From IMG/VR virus record IMGVR_UViG_3300033146_001798, positions 1 through 44,609 of that record: a DNA stretch of 44,609 nt; one strand, 5' to 3'. This document shows positions 31,016-39,291 of the stretch, in pieces. The stretch comes from a virus. The first letter of the stretch is position 1. Each line of letters starts with the position of its first letter. The position numbers were made by a program, and so were the translations under genes. Below the pieces are notes generated by a model. That model was not told the DNA's origin. It ran no database searches and saw nothing but the letters and a program-made list of their open reading frames with translations.

Positions 31016-31038
31016 ATTATACACTATTTTTAAGTATT
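31016..31038 (-). promoter_or_regulatory. AATACT-N11-TATAAT promoter for uvsY
   Basis: AATACT (31038-31033), an 11-base spacer ending ATAGTG, TATAAT (31021-31016) on the minus strand, followed by AAGGAGG and the uvsY start. T4 uvsY is a middle gene, which supports the middle-type reading. Confidence 0.75.
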
Positions 31039-31044
31039 ATTTAA

Positions 31045-31764
31045 TTAGCCTATTAACATATCAATTGGAAGCTCAAACTCTTCTCTGATTTTTTCTTCCA
31101 ATTTTTCTTTATCTTCTCTACCTTCTTGTAATATTGCTTCGGAATTCAATGTACCACCACCTGGGATTGGTACACCAGTATATTTGTTTAAATTTTTACC
31201 CCATTGAATATTGAATAATGCGGTACAATATTTCTTAACAAAATCATTATTATATACATCACCATAATTATATGGGTTAATTTTTTTATAAACTTTTAAA
31301 GCAATTGTTGAAGTATCTCTGGCTTTAGTTGTCAACGCAAATTTATGACTGACTGGATTAAATTCAAAACCATCTTTTGTTACATACATATCTCTTAACA
31401 TGTCTAACCATTGTCTTGCTATTTCATAACCTACCATATCTAATCTGAAATGTGTTTTTTCTTGGTAGAATTCCCATTGTAAAGTAAATGATGGTTCATT
31501 ATTTGATGTAGTGAATTTTCCAATTTCAATTATTTCAGTTACTGATAAAATATCTGAATCCAATGTGTATTCTGATTCACCAACTACTTTTGGAATTATA
31601 ATAATAGTTTCTTCGTTTCCATCCATGTGATATTTTGAAAAGAATTCTAATGTTTCTTCTACACAATCATCTTGCTGTTCAGTTGCAATTTCTACATTAA
31701 TTACTGGAGAACCACACTTTCGTAAGCAATATTCTTTTAATTCTTTTGCAGTTGATATTGGCAT
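31045..31764 (-). CDS. 13: Neck protein, gp13-like
   Basis: A 239-residue protein starting MPISTAKELKEYCLRKCGSP, then VINVEIATEQQDDCVEETLE and FFSKYHMDG, which matches the T4 gp13 N-terminus. The C-terminus keeps the pattern IPGGGTLNSEAILQEG and ends LPIDMLIG. T4 gp13 (309 residues) is longer in the middle. With gp14 it closes the head after packaging and makes the tail-attachment site. A gp14 gene is not visible next to it. Confidence 0.9.
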   Translation of the reverse strand: MPISTAKELKEYCLRKCGSPVINVEIATEQQDDCVEETLEFFSKYHMDGNEETIIIIPKVVGESEYTLDSDILSVTEIIEIGKFTTSNNEPSFTLQWEFYQEKTHFRLDMVGYEIARQWLDMLRDMYVTKDGFEFNPVSHKFALTTKARDTSTIALKVYKKINPYNYGDVYNNDFVKKYCTALFNIQWGKNLNKYTGVPIPGGGTLNSEAILQEGREDKEKLEEKIREEFELPIDMLIG

Positions 31765-31769
31765 TTTAC

Positions 31770-32312
31770 TTATTTCTTATCGATATATTTCTTTTTTAAT
31801 TCTCTAACATAATCTTTAGTTACATCATACTTTTCACAGATAGTGTCATATTTTGTTTTTCTTTTTAAAAGAAATACTATATCTTCAACTAATTTATCTT
31901 CTGCTTTTTGGTCTTTTTCATCGTCAAAAATTTCTTTATCTTTTTTTTCTTCTTCTTTTTTTTCGATAACTTCAACTACAGTGTTTTCAATAACTTTTTT
32001 TAATTCTTCTTTTTGAAATATTTCTTTTTCTTTATCTTCAATTATAATATTAGCATCAATACTATTTTCTTTATCTTCAATTATAATATTAGCATCAATA
32101 CTATTTTCTTTGTGTATTGTTTTTAAATCAATATTAGTTTTAACTTTTGTTGGAACTAATTTTAACATCCCAGGATACATTATATCTAAACCCTCTGGCA
32201 TATTTTTGTTATAACCTTCTGCTATTCTGTAAGCCAATTTTTCTGGTTTTGGTCCTTCGATATTAAATACAAATCCTTTTAAATTGTAATATGTTGTATT
32301 ATTCTTTGCCAT
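31770..32312 (-). CDS. Hypothetical protein with 13-residue tandem repeat (180 aa)
   Basis: Starts MAKNNTTYYNLKGFVFNIEG and includes KPEKLAYRIAEGYNKNMPEG. A 39-bp perfect tandem duplication encodes ENSIDANIIIEDK twice. A lysine/glutamate coil follows, and the end KRKTKYDTICEKYDVTKDYV with RELKKKYI resembles a small helix-turn-helix. Lying between gp13 and a core-like protein suggests a virion or packaging role. No family is recognised. Confidence 0.65.
   Translation of the reverse strand: MAKNNTTYYNLKGFVFNIEGPKPEKLAYRIAEGYNKNMPEGLDIMYPGMLKLVPTKVKTNIDLKTIHKENSIDANIIIEDKENSIDANIIIEDKEKEIFQKEELKKVIENTVVEVIEKKEEEKKDKEIFDDEKDQKAEDKLVEDIVFLLKRKTKYDTICEKYDVTKDYVRELKKKYIDKK
32028..32105. repeat. 39-bp perfect tandem duplication
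   Basis: Two identical 39-base units (32028-32066 and 32067-32105), in frame, inside the hypothetical gene 31770-32312. Exact identity points to a recent event. Confidence 0.9.
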
Positions 32313-32326
32313 TCTTATTTCTCCTT

Positions 32327-32521
32327 TTAATATTCGTCATCTTCATCATAATAGTTTGTTTGATTAATTTCACTATTAATTACGTCAAATATTCCATCAT
32401 TTAATTTCTGCACTTTTGTGCTTAACTCTGTTTTTACTAACTCTTTTACTTCACTATCAAACTCAGCAAAATCATCATTGTTTGCATGATTAATTAATTT
32501 TGTTAAATCTTCTTTTTCCAT
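32327..32521 (-). CDS. Small acidic protein, possible prohead core component (gp67-like)
   Basis: 64 residues starting MEKEDLTKLINHANNDDFAE, then VKELVKTELSTKVQKLNDGI and an acidic end YYDEDDEY. The pattern of a short helix pair with an acidic tail is like T4 gp67 and related small core proteins, and the gene is in the head-gene region. Similarity is by pattern only. Confidence 0.5.
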   Translation of the reverse strand: MEKEDLTKLINHANNDDFAEFDSEVKELVKTELSTKVQKLNDGIFDVINSEINQTNYYDEDDEY

Positions 32522-32537
32522 TATATACCTCCTTTTT

Positions 32538-33248
32538 TTATTTATCTAATTTACTTCTTAATACAAAAAGTAAAGTTGTTTTTGAAGTTATTCGTTTCAG
32601 TAATTTAATATCCCTATCATTTAATTTACTATTTATATAATCTACAATATCTTTTAATTTTTTTCTTAGTTTTGATGAATAATCTTTTAATGATAAATTA
32701 CCTATTACTATATGATAACTGGTCATTAAATCTTCGTCTTGGATATTAGATGATGACGAAAACATATTATTTATTATTTTTAATGGTGTAATTTTATTTT
32801 TATCAATGTTCTTTAAAATTTCTTTAACTTCTCTTTCCGGTAAACCAAATGAATTTTTCAAAAAATATATATATTTTGTCCTATCATCAAAAGCATGTGA
32901 AACACCATTTGAATAATCAACCACAAAATAACCACTTTGTTCATTCCAACCATATTTTGGTGGTTTAGACTCTGTTAAAATATTTTCCATCATTTCTTTA
33001 AATTTCATTTTCACTCCCTCGTCCAGTTCTATACTGGCATAATTAATATCTTTTATAAATGGTTTAATATCTGTATATTTTCTGTTTAAATATTTTTTTG
33101 TATATTTAACCCTAAAAACATTAATAGGCATACCAAACTGGTCTTTCTTTTTTAATGTTTTTACTATTTCACCTTTATACCCACCAGTTATAATATGTAC
33201 TTTTGTACCCTTTTCTAAATAATCATTTGGTCTAACTTGTTTATTCAT
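32538..33248 (-). CDS. Two-part gene: KOW-like N-part joined to a tagged internal protein
   Basis: The frame from 33248 reads MNKQVRPNDYLEKGTKVHII, then TGGYKGEIVKTLKKKDQFGM: a small barrel of KOW/SH3 type with a late promoter and GGAG ahead. At 33008, still in frame, lies MKFKEMMENILTESKPPKYG with its own strong site GAGGGAGTGAAA. LTE at 11-13 fits the protease rule. So either the tagged protein (156 residues to 32538) is made from an internal start, or a stop codon between two genes was lost and the tag is now internal. The cargo after the tag contains WNEQSGYFVVDYSNGVSHAF and a helical end. No family is recognised for the cargo. Confidence 0.7.
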   Translation of the reverse strand: MNKQVRPNDYLEKGTKVHIITGGYKGEIVKTLKKKDQFGMPINVFRVKYTKKYLNRKYTDIKPFIKDINYASIELDEGVKMKFKEMMENILTESKPPKYGWNEQSGYFVVDYSNGVSHAFDDRTKYIYFLKNSFGLPEREVKEILKNIDKNKITPLKIINNMFSSSSNIQDEDLMTSYHIVIGNLSLKDYSSKLRKKLKDIVDYINSKLNDRDIKLLKRITSKTTLLFVLRSKLDK

Positions 33249-33267
33249 TTAATATCTCCTTATAATA

Positions 33268-33275
33268 TATTTATA
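33268..33275 (-). promoter_or_regulatory. T4-type late promoter
   Basis: TATAAATA on the minus strand in AACTTTTATAAATATATTATAAGG, directly before the gene at 33248. Confidence 0.75.
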
Positions 33276-33281
33276 AAAGTT

Positions 33282-33797
33282 TTAAATAAACTCGAAGCTT
33301 GTGTAAGATAATGTCATTGAGCAACTCAATGGAACTGCATCATCTCTAACTGTAAAGCTTAAAGCACTTAAACTTGTAGGAAAACATTCACGAAATCTTA
33401 TAGTTTGATTGAAGTTTTTTTTATTAGTTAATAAATACAATTCACATTGTGCATACCAATTATTATCTCTCATAAATTTTTCAGCGGTTTTCATATAATC
33501 ACTTTGAGAATTTAATTTAAATGATTGTTTAGCTGATACCATCCAATTAAACAAATGTTTATAATTATTAAAATCTTCATCAACTATAAAAGTCACATCA
33601 AATTCACTAAATTCAATACTATCACCAAGCACACTAATATTAACACCAAATGGCGTAGGCATATCAATTTTTCCTAAAGTCACTGATGGTAATTCACACT
33701 CTTGAATATTATAACTAACATCTTCAAACCTATCAATCTTAAAATAATGATTTCCAGTCTGTGATATATTAGTATTTATATCATTAATATTTTTCAT
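33282..33797 (-). CDS. Tail-tube-fold structural protein (gp19/gp54 family)
   Basis: A 171-residue protein starting MKNINDINTNISQTGNHYFK. YNIQECELPSVTLGKIDMPT, then FSEFDVTFIVDEDFNNYKHL and FNWMVSAK, repeats the motif order of the gp19 tail tube gene at 40994-41506 (P-x-x-x-x-G-x-I/M-P then the V-x-F-x-V-D/N-x-x strand and a W helix). It is one of three such proteins in this window. It could be a tube initiator, terminator or completion protein; the exact role cannot be read. It overlaps the portal gene start by one base. Confidence 0.7.
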   Translation of the reverse strand: MKNINDINTNISQTGNHYFKIDRFEDVSYNIQECELPSVTLGKIDMPTPFGVNISVLGDSIEFSEFDVTFIVDEDFNNYKHLFNWMVSAKQSFKLNSQSDYMKTAEKFMRDNNWYAQCELYLLTNKKNFNQTIRFRECFPTSLSALSFTVRDDAVPLSCSMTLSYTSFEFI

Positions 33798-35383
33798 TAT
33801 TTTTCCTCTTTTTTATCCTTATCCTCTTCATCCTCTTTTTCTACTTCTTCCTCTGGTTTTTCTTTTGGCTCTTTTTTTGTTGGTGGTTCTGGTTTATCAC
33901 TATATCCATCATCGTCATCTTCTTCTGGTTCAATTCCTTCACCACTTGCTTCTTCTTTTTTAAGTTCTTTTACTTTTTCTTTCCATTCTTCTTCAGTATA
34001 TTTCAAACCTTTTAAAGCGATATCTTCTTTAGTAAAAAATTGTCCAGCATATTCCATCATTGTACCTACATTTTCTAATCTCATTTTCATTACTTCAGAT
34101 TCCATAATTTCAGTATAATGATTTTCATTAGTCCATAGATATTTTAAACTACTTTCAATTATATCAAAATCGCTTTCTTTCATAATGTTTTTTCTAATTG
34201 CTTGTATTTTTAATAGTTGTGTAAACTGTTCACTATAATCACTTCTAACTGTTTGAATATGTTTGAAAAAATTAACCTCTTCTTTTTCAATTTCACTATA
34301 TTGTTCAACCCTAAACTGACTTTTCTCTTCAAGATTTAATCTACCCTCTGGCATTAATAAATGTCTCCAAGCTTTTCTTAGGAAATAATAAACATCATCC
34401 ATCTCTCCAAGACTTTGACCACCAGATAACATATCAACTGAAGTTCCTTTTCCATCAGCTCCTTTTGCAAAATACATATCCTCAATCATTGACACCACAT
34501 TTTTTTGGTTATTTAATGAACCTGTATTTTGGTCATAACTTAATTTATTTTTAAATTTATGCATTAATTTATTTAAGTATTGTTCTGCTTTTGTTTTATT
34601 CAAATATCCAGTATCAACATTAAATATTCTTTTTTCAGAACTCCTAATAATTCTATATATTACTATCATATCTTCGATTAATCTTAAATTATTGACTGAC
34701 TTTTCAGCTTTGTTTAAATAAGATATTTCAAGATTTTTATATGAATTTGTCATATCTTTAATAAATAAATTGCTTCCAGTAAAACATACTAAATCCAAAG
34801 GTATTTCATATATTTTATTATTGTCTGGATTAGTATATTTATATACCATTTCTTTTTTATCGATAGAAATTATTTTTTCGATAAATAATGGGTCAATCTC
34901 ATTTATTTTAATAATACCTTTTTTTAAATTGTTTTTATCATAAACTATTTCTTTTACTATTCTACCATCAATATAGTAATTTCTAAAATCTCTTTTTGCA
35001 TTTTTTCTAAAATTTAATAATTTTAAAATACCTTCAAATTCTAATTTTAATTTATCTTTAATTTTATCACTTAATTCAATTTCAGATAAATCAATTTTTA
35101 CTATTTTATCATTATCGATTATAACAGCATCATTAACTATTTCATTAATAGCATCATTAACAATATCAAAATTTGACATCATTCTCCATTTCTTAATAAG
35201 TTCTTTTTCTGTTAATGTTCTTCTATCATTATTTGAAAATCCGAATGCTTGATTAATACCACCATCTGCAATTCCATTACCTGTCGTAAATTCAGTAGTT
35301 TTAGTATCAACTACACTTAATGGTTCAACCTCCAATTGTTTTTTTAATGTTATTCTATTGTACATTGCTTCAAAAATATTCAT
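33797..35383 (-). CDS. 20: Portal protein, gp20-like
   Basis: A 528-residue protein (T4 gp20 has 524). After a variable start, LIKKWRMMSNFDIVNDAINE with IVNDAVIIDNDKIVKIDLSE matches the portal core. DFRNYYIDGRIVKEIVYDKN, IYRIIRSSEKRIFNVDTGYL and the stretch with KNVVSMIEDMYF follow, all in T4 order. The C-terminus is acidic and lysine-rich (EDEEDKDKKEEK), as in T4. It forms the twelve-subunit DNA entry ring at the head vertex. No separate terminase is in this window. Confidence 0.93.
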   Translation of the reverse strand: MNIFEAMYNRITLKKQLEVEPLSVVDTKTTEFTTGNGIADGGINQAFGFSNNDRRTLTEKELIKKWRMMSNFDIVNDAINEIVNDAVIIDNDKIVKIDLSEIELSDKIKDKLKLEFEGILKLLNFRKNAKRDFRNYYIDGRIVKEIVYDKNNLKKGIIKINEIDPLFIEKIISIDKKEMVYKYTNPDNNKIYEIPLDLVCFTGSNLFIKDMTNSYKNLEISYLNKAEKSVNNLRLIEDMIVIYRIIRSSEKRIFNVDTGYLNKTKAEQYLNKLMHKFKNKLSYDQNTGSLNNQKNVVSMIEDMYFAKGADGKGTSVDMLSGGQSLGEMDDVYYFLRKAWRHLLMPEGRLNLEEKSQFRVEQYSEIEKEEVNFFKHIQTVRSDYSEQFTQLLKIQAIRKNIMKESDFDIIESSLKYLWTNENHYTEIMESEVMKMRLENVGTMMEYAGQFFTKEDIALKGLKYTEEEWKEKVKELKKEEASGEGIEPEEDDDDGYSDKPEPPTKKEPKEKPEEEVEKEDEEDKDKKEEK

Positions 35384-35393
35384 TATTTTCTCC

Positions 35394-35882
35394 TTATTTT
35401 ATATTTAAAAATTGTTTATTCCATCGTTTATCTAATTTTATTGCATCACTTGTAGATATTAATTTATTACCAAACATATTAAAAATATCTTTAATTTCTT
35501 CACCTTCAGTATTGGTAAAACTAATAGGTTCAACACTTTTATAATTACCTTTTTTTATTGTATTTATTGTTCTTTTAGGTAATATAATATACTTTATTGC
35601 TTTTAACAAATCTTTTTTTGAATTAAATTTTATTCTCCCTTCATCATAGTTGCTATATTGTCGTGAATCACTGTCAGTTTCTGAATATGATAAAAATTTA
35701 ATTCCTTTAGTGTTAAACACAATACAACACTCTCTCCAAAATAAACTATGTGATTTATCTGTACTAATACTTATTGTATTTGGCTCAAATTCTTGTATTA
35801 ATAAAATTAATCCAGTGACACTACATTTGTGGTAATAATAATTAATATTTAATGATTCAATTAATTCTTTCATTGTTATCAT
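35394..35882 (-). CDS. Tagged-like putative internal protein, 162 aa
   Basis: Starts MITMKELIESLNINYYYHKC, a weak tag variant (compare MKITMNDLMESN). The cargo includes CSVTGLILLIQEFEPNTISI and LFWRECCIVFNTKGIKFLSY. No family is recognised. It lies between the portal gene and a virion-type gene. Confidence 0.6.
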   Translation of the reverse strand: MITMKELIESLNINYYYHKCSVTGLILLIQEFEPNTISISTDKSHSLFWRECCIVFNTKGIKFLSYSETDSDSRQYSNYDEGRIKFNSKKDLLKAIKYIILPKRTINTIKKGNYKSVEPISFTNTEGEEIKDIFNMFGNKLISTSDAIKLDKRWNKQFLNIK

Positions 35883-35885
35883 TTC

Positions 35886-36566
35886 TTATTTCCTCCTCGC
35901 TTTCTTTTTAGCATATCTTGCTTTATCATAAATAGATTTTTTCTTTTTTGTAATCTTTTTCTTTTTAATTTTTTCTTTATATTTTTTATTTGATACGGAT
36001 TTTCTTACTTTTTTAGTTTGTTCTCTTGCATATGAATATATATTTTCCTTAGACCATTCTCCCATCCATTGTGCATTTTCTATACTTGCATTATTATATA
36101 ATTGTGTCCAGGGTATCTCAGCAATATTTGATTTTACTTGTTTTTTTAAATATCTTTTAAATATTACCATACTCTCTTTTTTCAGTAAAATTTCTGCTGC
36201 TTTTTTTAAGTCACCGTATGGTAATTTTATCTTACCTTTATTTATATCTTTTTTCTTTTTAATATGAAGTCTATTTGCAATAATAATTTTTTTTACAAAA
36301 TATAATCTCATTCTGGGTGGTAAATAATGTAAATTCAATCCATACCAACCAGTACCACCTTTTGTTGGAAAACCTACACAAATAATTAATGGAAATTTAT
36401 CATAATAAAATAACCTTTGTGGTGTTGCATGAAATAGTTTTGATTTGTATTCATAAGTATACACATGACCTATTTGTACTTTAGTTTTTCCACTTGGAAT
36501 TTCAGCAGTATATTTACCACCAATATAACCAACCCAAAACTTTTTTTGTGCTTTTGTTAATGCCAT
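35886..36566 (-). CDS. Basic virion-associated protein (YYDKFPL / GLNLHYLP family)
   Basis: A 226-residue protein starting MALTKAQKKFWVGYIGGKYT. RLFYYDKFPLIICVGFPTKG then WYGLNLHYLPPRMRLYFVKK is a signature that recurs in a T4-superfamily structural family that I cannot assign with certainty; a DNA-end protector (gp2-like) is one candidate. The C-terminal 60 residues are extremely lysine- and arginine-rich, suiting DNA binding. It ends on the start of the gene upstream with a one-base overlap. Confidence 0.6.
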   Translation of the reverse strand: MALTKAQKKFWVGYIGGKYTAEIPSGKTKVQIGHVYTYEYKSKLFHATPQRLFYYDKFPLIICVGFPTKGGTGWYGLNLHYLPPRMRLYFVKKIIIANRLHIKKKKDINKGKIKLPYGDLKKAAEILLKKESMVIFKRYLKKQVKSNIAEIPWTQLYNNASIENAQWMGEWSKENIYSYAREQTKKVRKSVSNKKYKEKIKKKKITKKKKSIYDKARYAKKKARRK

Positions 36567-39256
36567 TAAGCAATTCCTGTTTTAACCTGTGATAAGAATG
36601 GTAAATCATCTATTGTCCAACCCATATCACCAGAATTTACTATATTATTATTGCTTACATTATTAATTTGATTTGAACTACCATTTCCACTATTAGCAAT
36701 TGATTTTTGTGTTTCTAAATTCTTTTCAGCAATTTTGTTATCAGAAACTGATTGTGCTGTAGTAATTGGTGATGAATTGGTATTGTTTGCAATAGCATCT
36801 GAAACTTTTGGTTCACCTTCACTTTCATTACTTGTATTTGATTGATTTAATTTTACTATATTATCTCCACCACTTTGATTATTAAATGCTCCACTATACA
36901 TTTTCATTCCAGCAATTCCACTATTTTTAACAGCATTTCTATCAATCGATGATGGTTCTAAATGCCATGTTTCACCTTTTATTGGTCTGTGAAAACCATA
37001 TTTTTTTAATAAACCACTATTATTCATTGAGTTTAAATCACCAGTATTAATATCAACTGCAAGTCCATAATTATGTAAAGACCTTCCAAATTTAGCCCCT
37101 TTACCTTGAGAATTTAATTGTAATGTTTTTTTCTTATCTCTATAACCAGAATTCATTACCATTAGTCTACCAGTTTTTTGTGTGTATTCGTTTCCCATTG
37201 CAATTAAGTTATTTTTCATTGCTGGGTTTAAACCCCTTGTGTTTACATTACCATTTGTTTTCCAAGGTTTACCTGATGTGGAAACAACATTTGTTTTATT
37301 TGATGATTTTGGTGATGGGATATTAATTTCTGGTACTTTATTTCTTTTTGTTAAAGTATTAGATTTAGCGTTTTCATTTTTAGGTGTTTTAATTGGTCTA
37401 ACTTTAGCCTCTTTATTTGGCAATTCACCTTCAGTTTCTTTATCTGTTTTTGATTTATTCTCTGATAATAAATTTTTATTTTCATTTTTAGGTGTTTTAA
37501 TTGGTCTAACTTTAGCCCCTTTATTTGGTAATTCACCTTTATTTTCTAATGCTGGGTTATAATTTTCTGGACCTATTTTAAATATTTCATTAAATTTTTT
37601 TGACCCTACTTTATGTTTTTTAAGTGCTTTTTTCCACACTAACTCCTTTTTAGTGTTTAGTTTTTTTGGCATTCTACGAATATTTTCATTTCTACTAACA
37701 CCCTTAGACCATTCCCCTTTATTAAATATAAAATCTCTTGCTGCCTCAACCCCAAATTCTCCATTTCTGAATCTTTCAGATAATTTACCTAACTTTTCAG
37801 TTTTTTCAACTTCTATTTTATGTAAATGTGCTTCTTTACCAAAATATATCGGTGTTTTAGCTATTCCTTTTTTATATTCATCTTCTATTTTTTTTTGTTC
37901 ATTTTCATAATTTGTTAAATTTTTTTTTGACATTTTTGGTGTTTTTCTATCTTCTACCATTTTTTTAGCTGATACACCTATACTTTTAGTTTTTTCCGTT
38001 GAATCTTTCCAATTTTTTTTATCATCTGAAATGTCTTTTAATATACCACCCACTTTTATTAATTTAGATGCAGTGAAAGTAAAAATAGCAATGGCAGCAG
38101 CGGTCTTTAAATCTAAATTATTAGCAGATTTTTTATTTTCTTTCTTTACTTTTTTTGAACCACCACTTAAAATATTTGCAATTTTTTCTTGTGTTTTATC
38201 TCTTTTTTTAATAGTCTCTTCATTATTAGTTTCTTCATTAAATCTGGCATTTTTTATTAATTGTTCTGATATTTTAGAATTGTGTTCTACTAATTTTTCT
38301 ATTTTTTTATCAATATCAATTAGTTTTTCTTTTGATGCAATTTGTATTTCGTTACTTTCACTGTTACCAACATTATTAGAAATATTAGAATTGTTATTTA
38401 ATGATGATATTATTGAATTTTCATCTGGTGTTCTTGAATTGGTGTTATCGCTAGAATTATCATTGTTTGGCTCTGTTATATTATCATTATTAGGTCTTGG
38501 AGTAGGAATTGAATCGTTACTAGAATTATCATTGTTTGGCTCTGTTATATTATCATTATTAGGTCTTGGAGTAGGAGTAGGAATAGGATTATCACTATTT
38601 GGTTTATTTTTTAATTGGTCTAATTCTTTATAAATTTCTTCCTGTTTTTTTTCACGATTTTTTTCTTCCTCTTCTTGTGCCTCTCTGTTTGCTTTTAACT
38701 TATCACCAGAGTAAGCCCCAATCATTGTAAGAATTGGAATATCTAACATTCCACCTAAACCAACTAAACTACCAACTGCCCAATATTCCTTTTTCTTAAA
38801 AACACCTTTTAATTTAGATTTTAGTGTTTGTTTTTTAATCTTACCTTTTTTTGTTATTACACCACCAAACTGTGTTATAAAAGATTTTCCTATTTTTTGA
38901 ATCTGAATTAAAGATTTTAAGAATTCATTATATATTTTATCTGTTAATTTATCTTCTTTTAATAAATTAGATATGATATGTTTTATATCTTGTGCTTGTT
39001 TTAAAACCTTTTCAGCATCATCTATATTTTTAATATTAGAAGTAACTTTTGTTAATTCAGAAATCATACCTAAAATATATTCAGCATACTCTCGTGATTG
39101 TTCTAAATTAGCATCAGCTTTTATTTTGTCTAATATTTTTTCTTTATTAATATCTAATTTATCAACTTGTTTTATAATACCTTGGTTGAAAGTTCTAATA
39201 TTAATAATATTATCAATATTTTGTTTATTTAAATTAAATATATTATTATTTATCAC
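36566..39256 (-). CDS. Tape-measure-like protein with M15 peptidase domain (896 aa)
   Basis: Start GTG at 39256. The N-terminal third is helical, with a hydrophobic stretch WAVGSLVGLGGMLDIPIL near residue 160 and another near 395. The centre has low-complexity repeats: PTPRPNNDNITEPNNDNSS occurs twice, and AKVRPIKTPKNEN occurs twice. The C-terminal part is an M15 D,D-peptidase fold: VMNSGYRDKKKTLQLNS, SLHNYGLAVDINTGD and GETWHLEPS carry the H-x(6)-D and W-H ligands. Its place after the tail tube and frameshifted chaperone genes, its length and hydrophobic stretches fit a tape measure. The peptidase would open peptidoglycan during injection. The alternative is a baseplate hub lysin. Confidence 0.75.
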   Translation of the reverse strand: MINNNIFNLNKQNIDNIINIRTFNQGIIKQVDKLDINKEKILDKIKADANLEQSREYAEYILGMISELTKVTSNIKNIDDAEKVLKQAQDIKHIISNLLKEDKLTDKIYNEFLKSLIQIQKIGKSFITQFGGVITKKGKIKKQTLKSKLKGVFKKKEYWAVGSLVGLGGMLDIPILTMIGAYSGDKLKANREAQEEEEKNREKKQEEIYKELDQLKNKPNSDNPIPTPTPRPNNDNITEPNNDNSSNDSIPTPRPNNDNITEPNNDNSSDNTNSRTPDENSIISSLNNNSNISNNVGNSESNEIQIASKEKLIDIDKKIEKLVEHNSKISEQLIKNARFNEETNNEETIKKRDKTQEKIANILSGGSKKVKKENKKSANNLDLKTAAAIAIFTFTASKLIKVGGILKDISDDKKNWKDSTEKTKSIGVSAKKMVEDRKTPKMSKKNLTNYENEQKKIEDEYKKGIAKTPIYFGKEAHLHKIEVEKTEKLGKLSERFRNGEFGVEAARDFIFNKGEWSKGVSRNENIRRMPKKLNTKKELVWKKALKKHKVGSKKFNEIFKIGPENYNPALENKGELPNKGAKVRPIKTPKNENKNLLSENKSKTDKETEGELPNKEAKVRPIKTPKNENAKSNTLTKRNKVPEINIPSPKSSNKTNVVSTSGKPWKTNGNVNTRGLNPAMKNNLIAMGNEYTQKTGRLMVMNSGYRDKKKTLQLNSQGKGAKFGRSLHNYGLAVDINTGDLNSMNNSGLLKKYGFHRPIKGETWHLEPSSIDRNAVKNSGIAGMKMYSGAFNNQSGGDNIVKLNQSNTSNESEGEPKVSDAIANNTNSSPITTAQSVSDNKIAEKNLETQKSIANSGNGSSNQINNVSNNNIVNSGDMGWTIDDLPFLSQVKTGIA

Positions 39257-39274
39257 AAATTTTCTCCTATAATA

Positions 39275-39282
39275 TATTTATA
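39275..39282 (-). promoter_or_regulatory. T4-type late promoter
   Basis: TATAAATA on the minus strand in AACTTTTATAAATATATTATAGGA, before the tape-measure-like gene. Confidence 0.75.
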
Positions 39283-39291
39283 AAAGTTTCA

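Noticed and set aside
38031-38633. Long plus-strand frame (200 codons) antisense to the tape-measure-like gene
   Set aside because: It mirrors the low-complexity repeats of the minus-strand gene (serine/leucine-rich translation), and no binding site or promoter precedes it.
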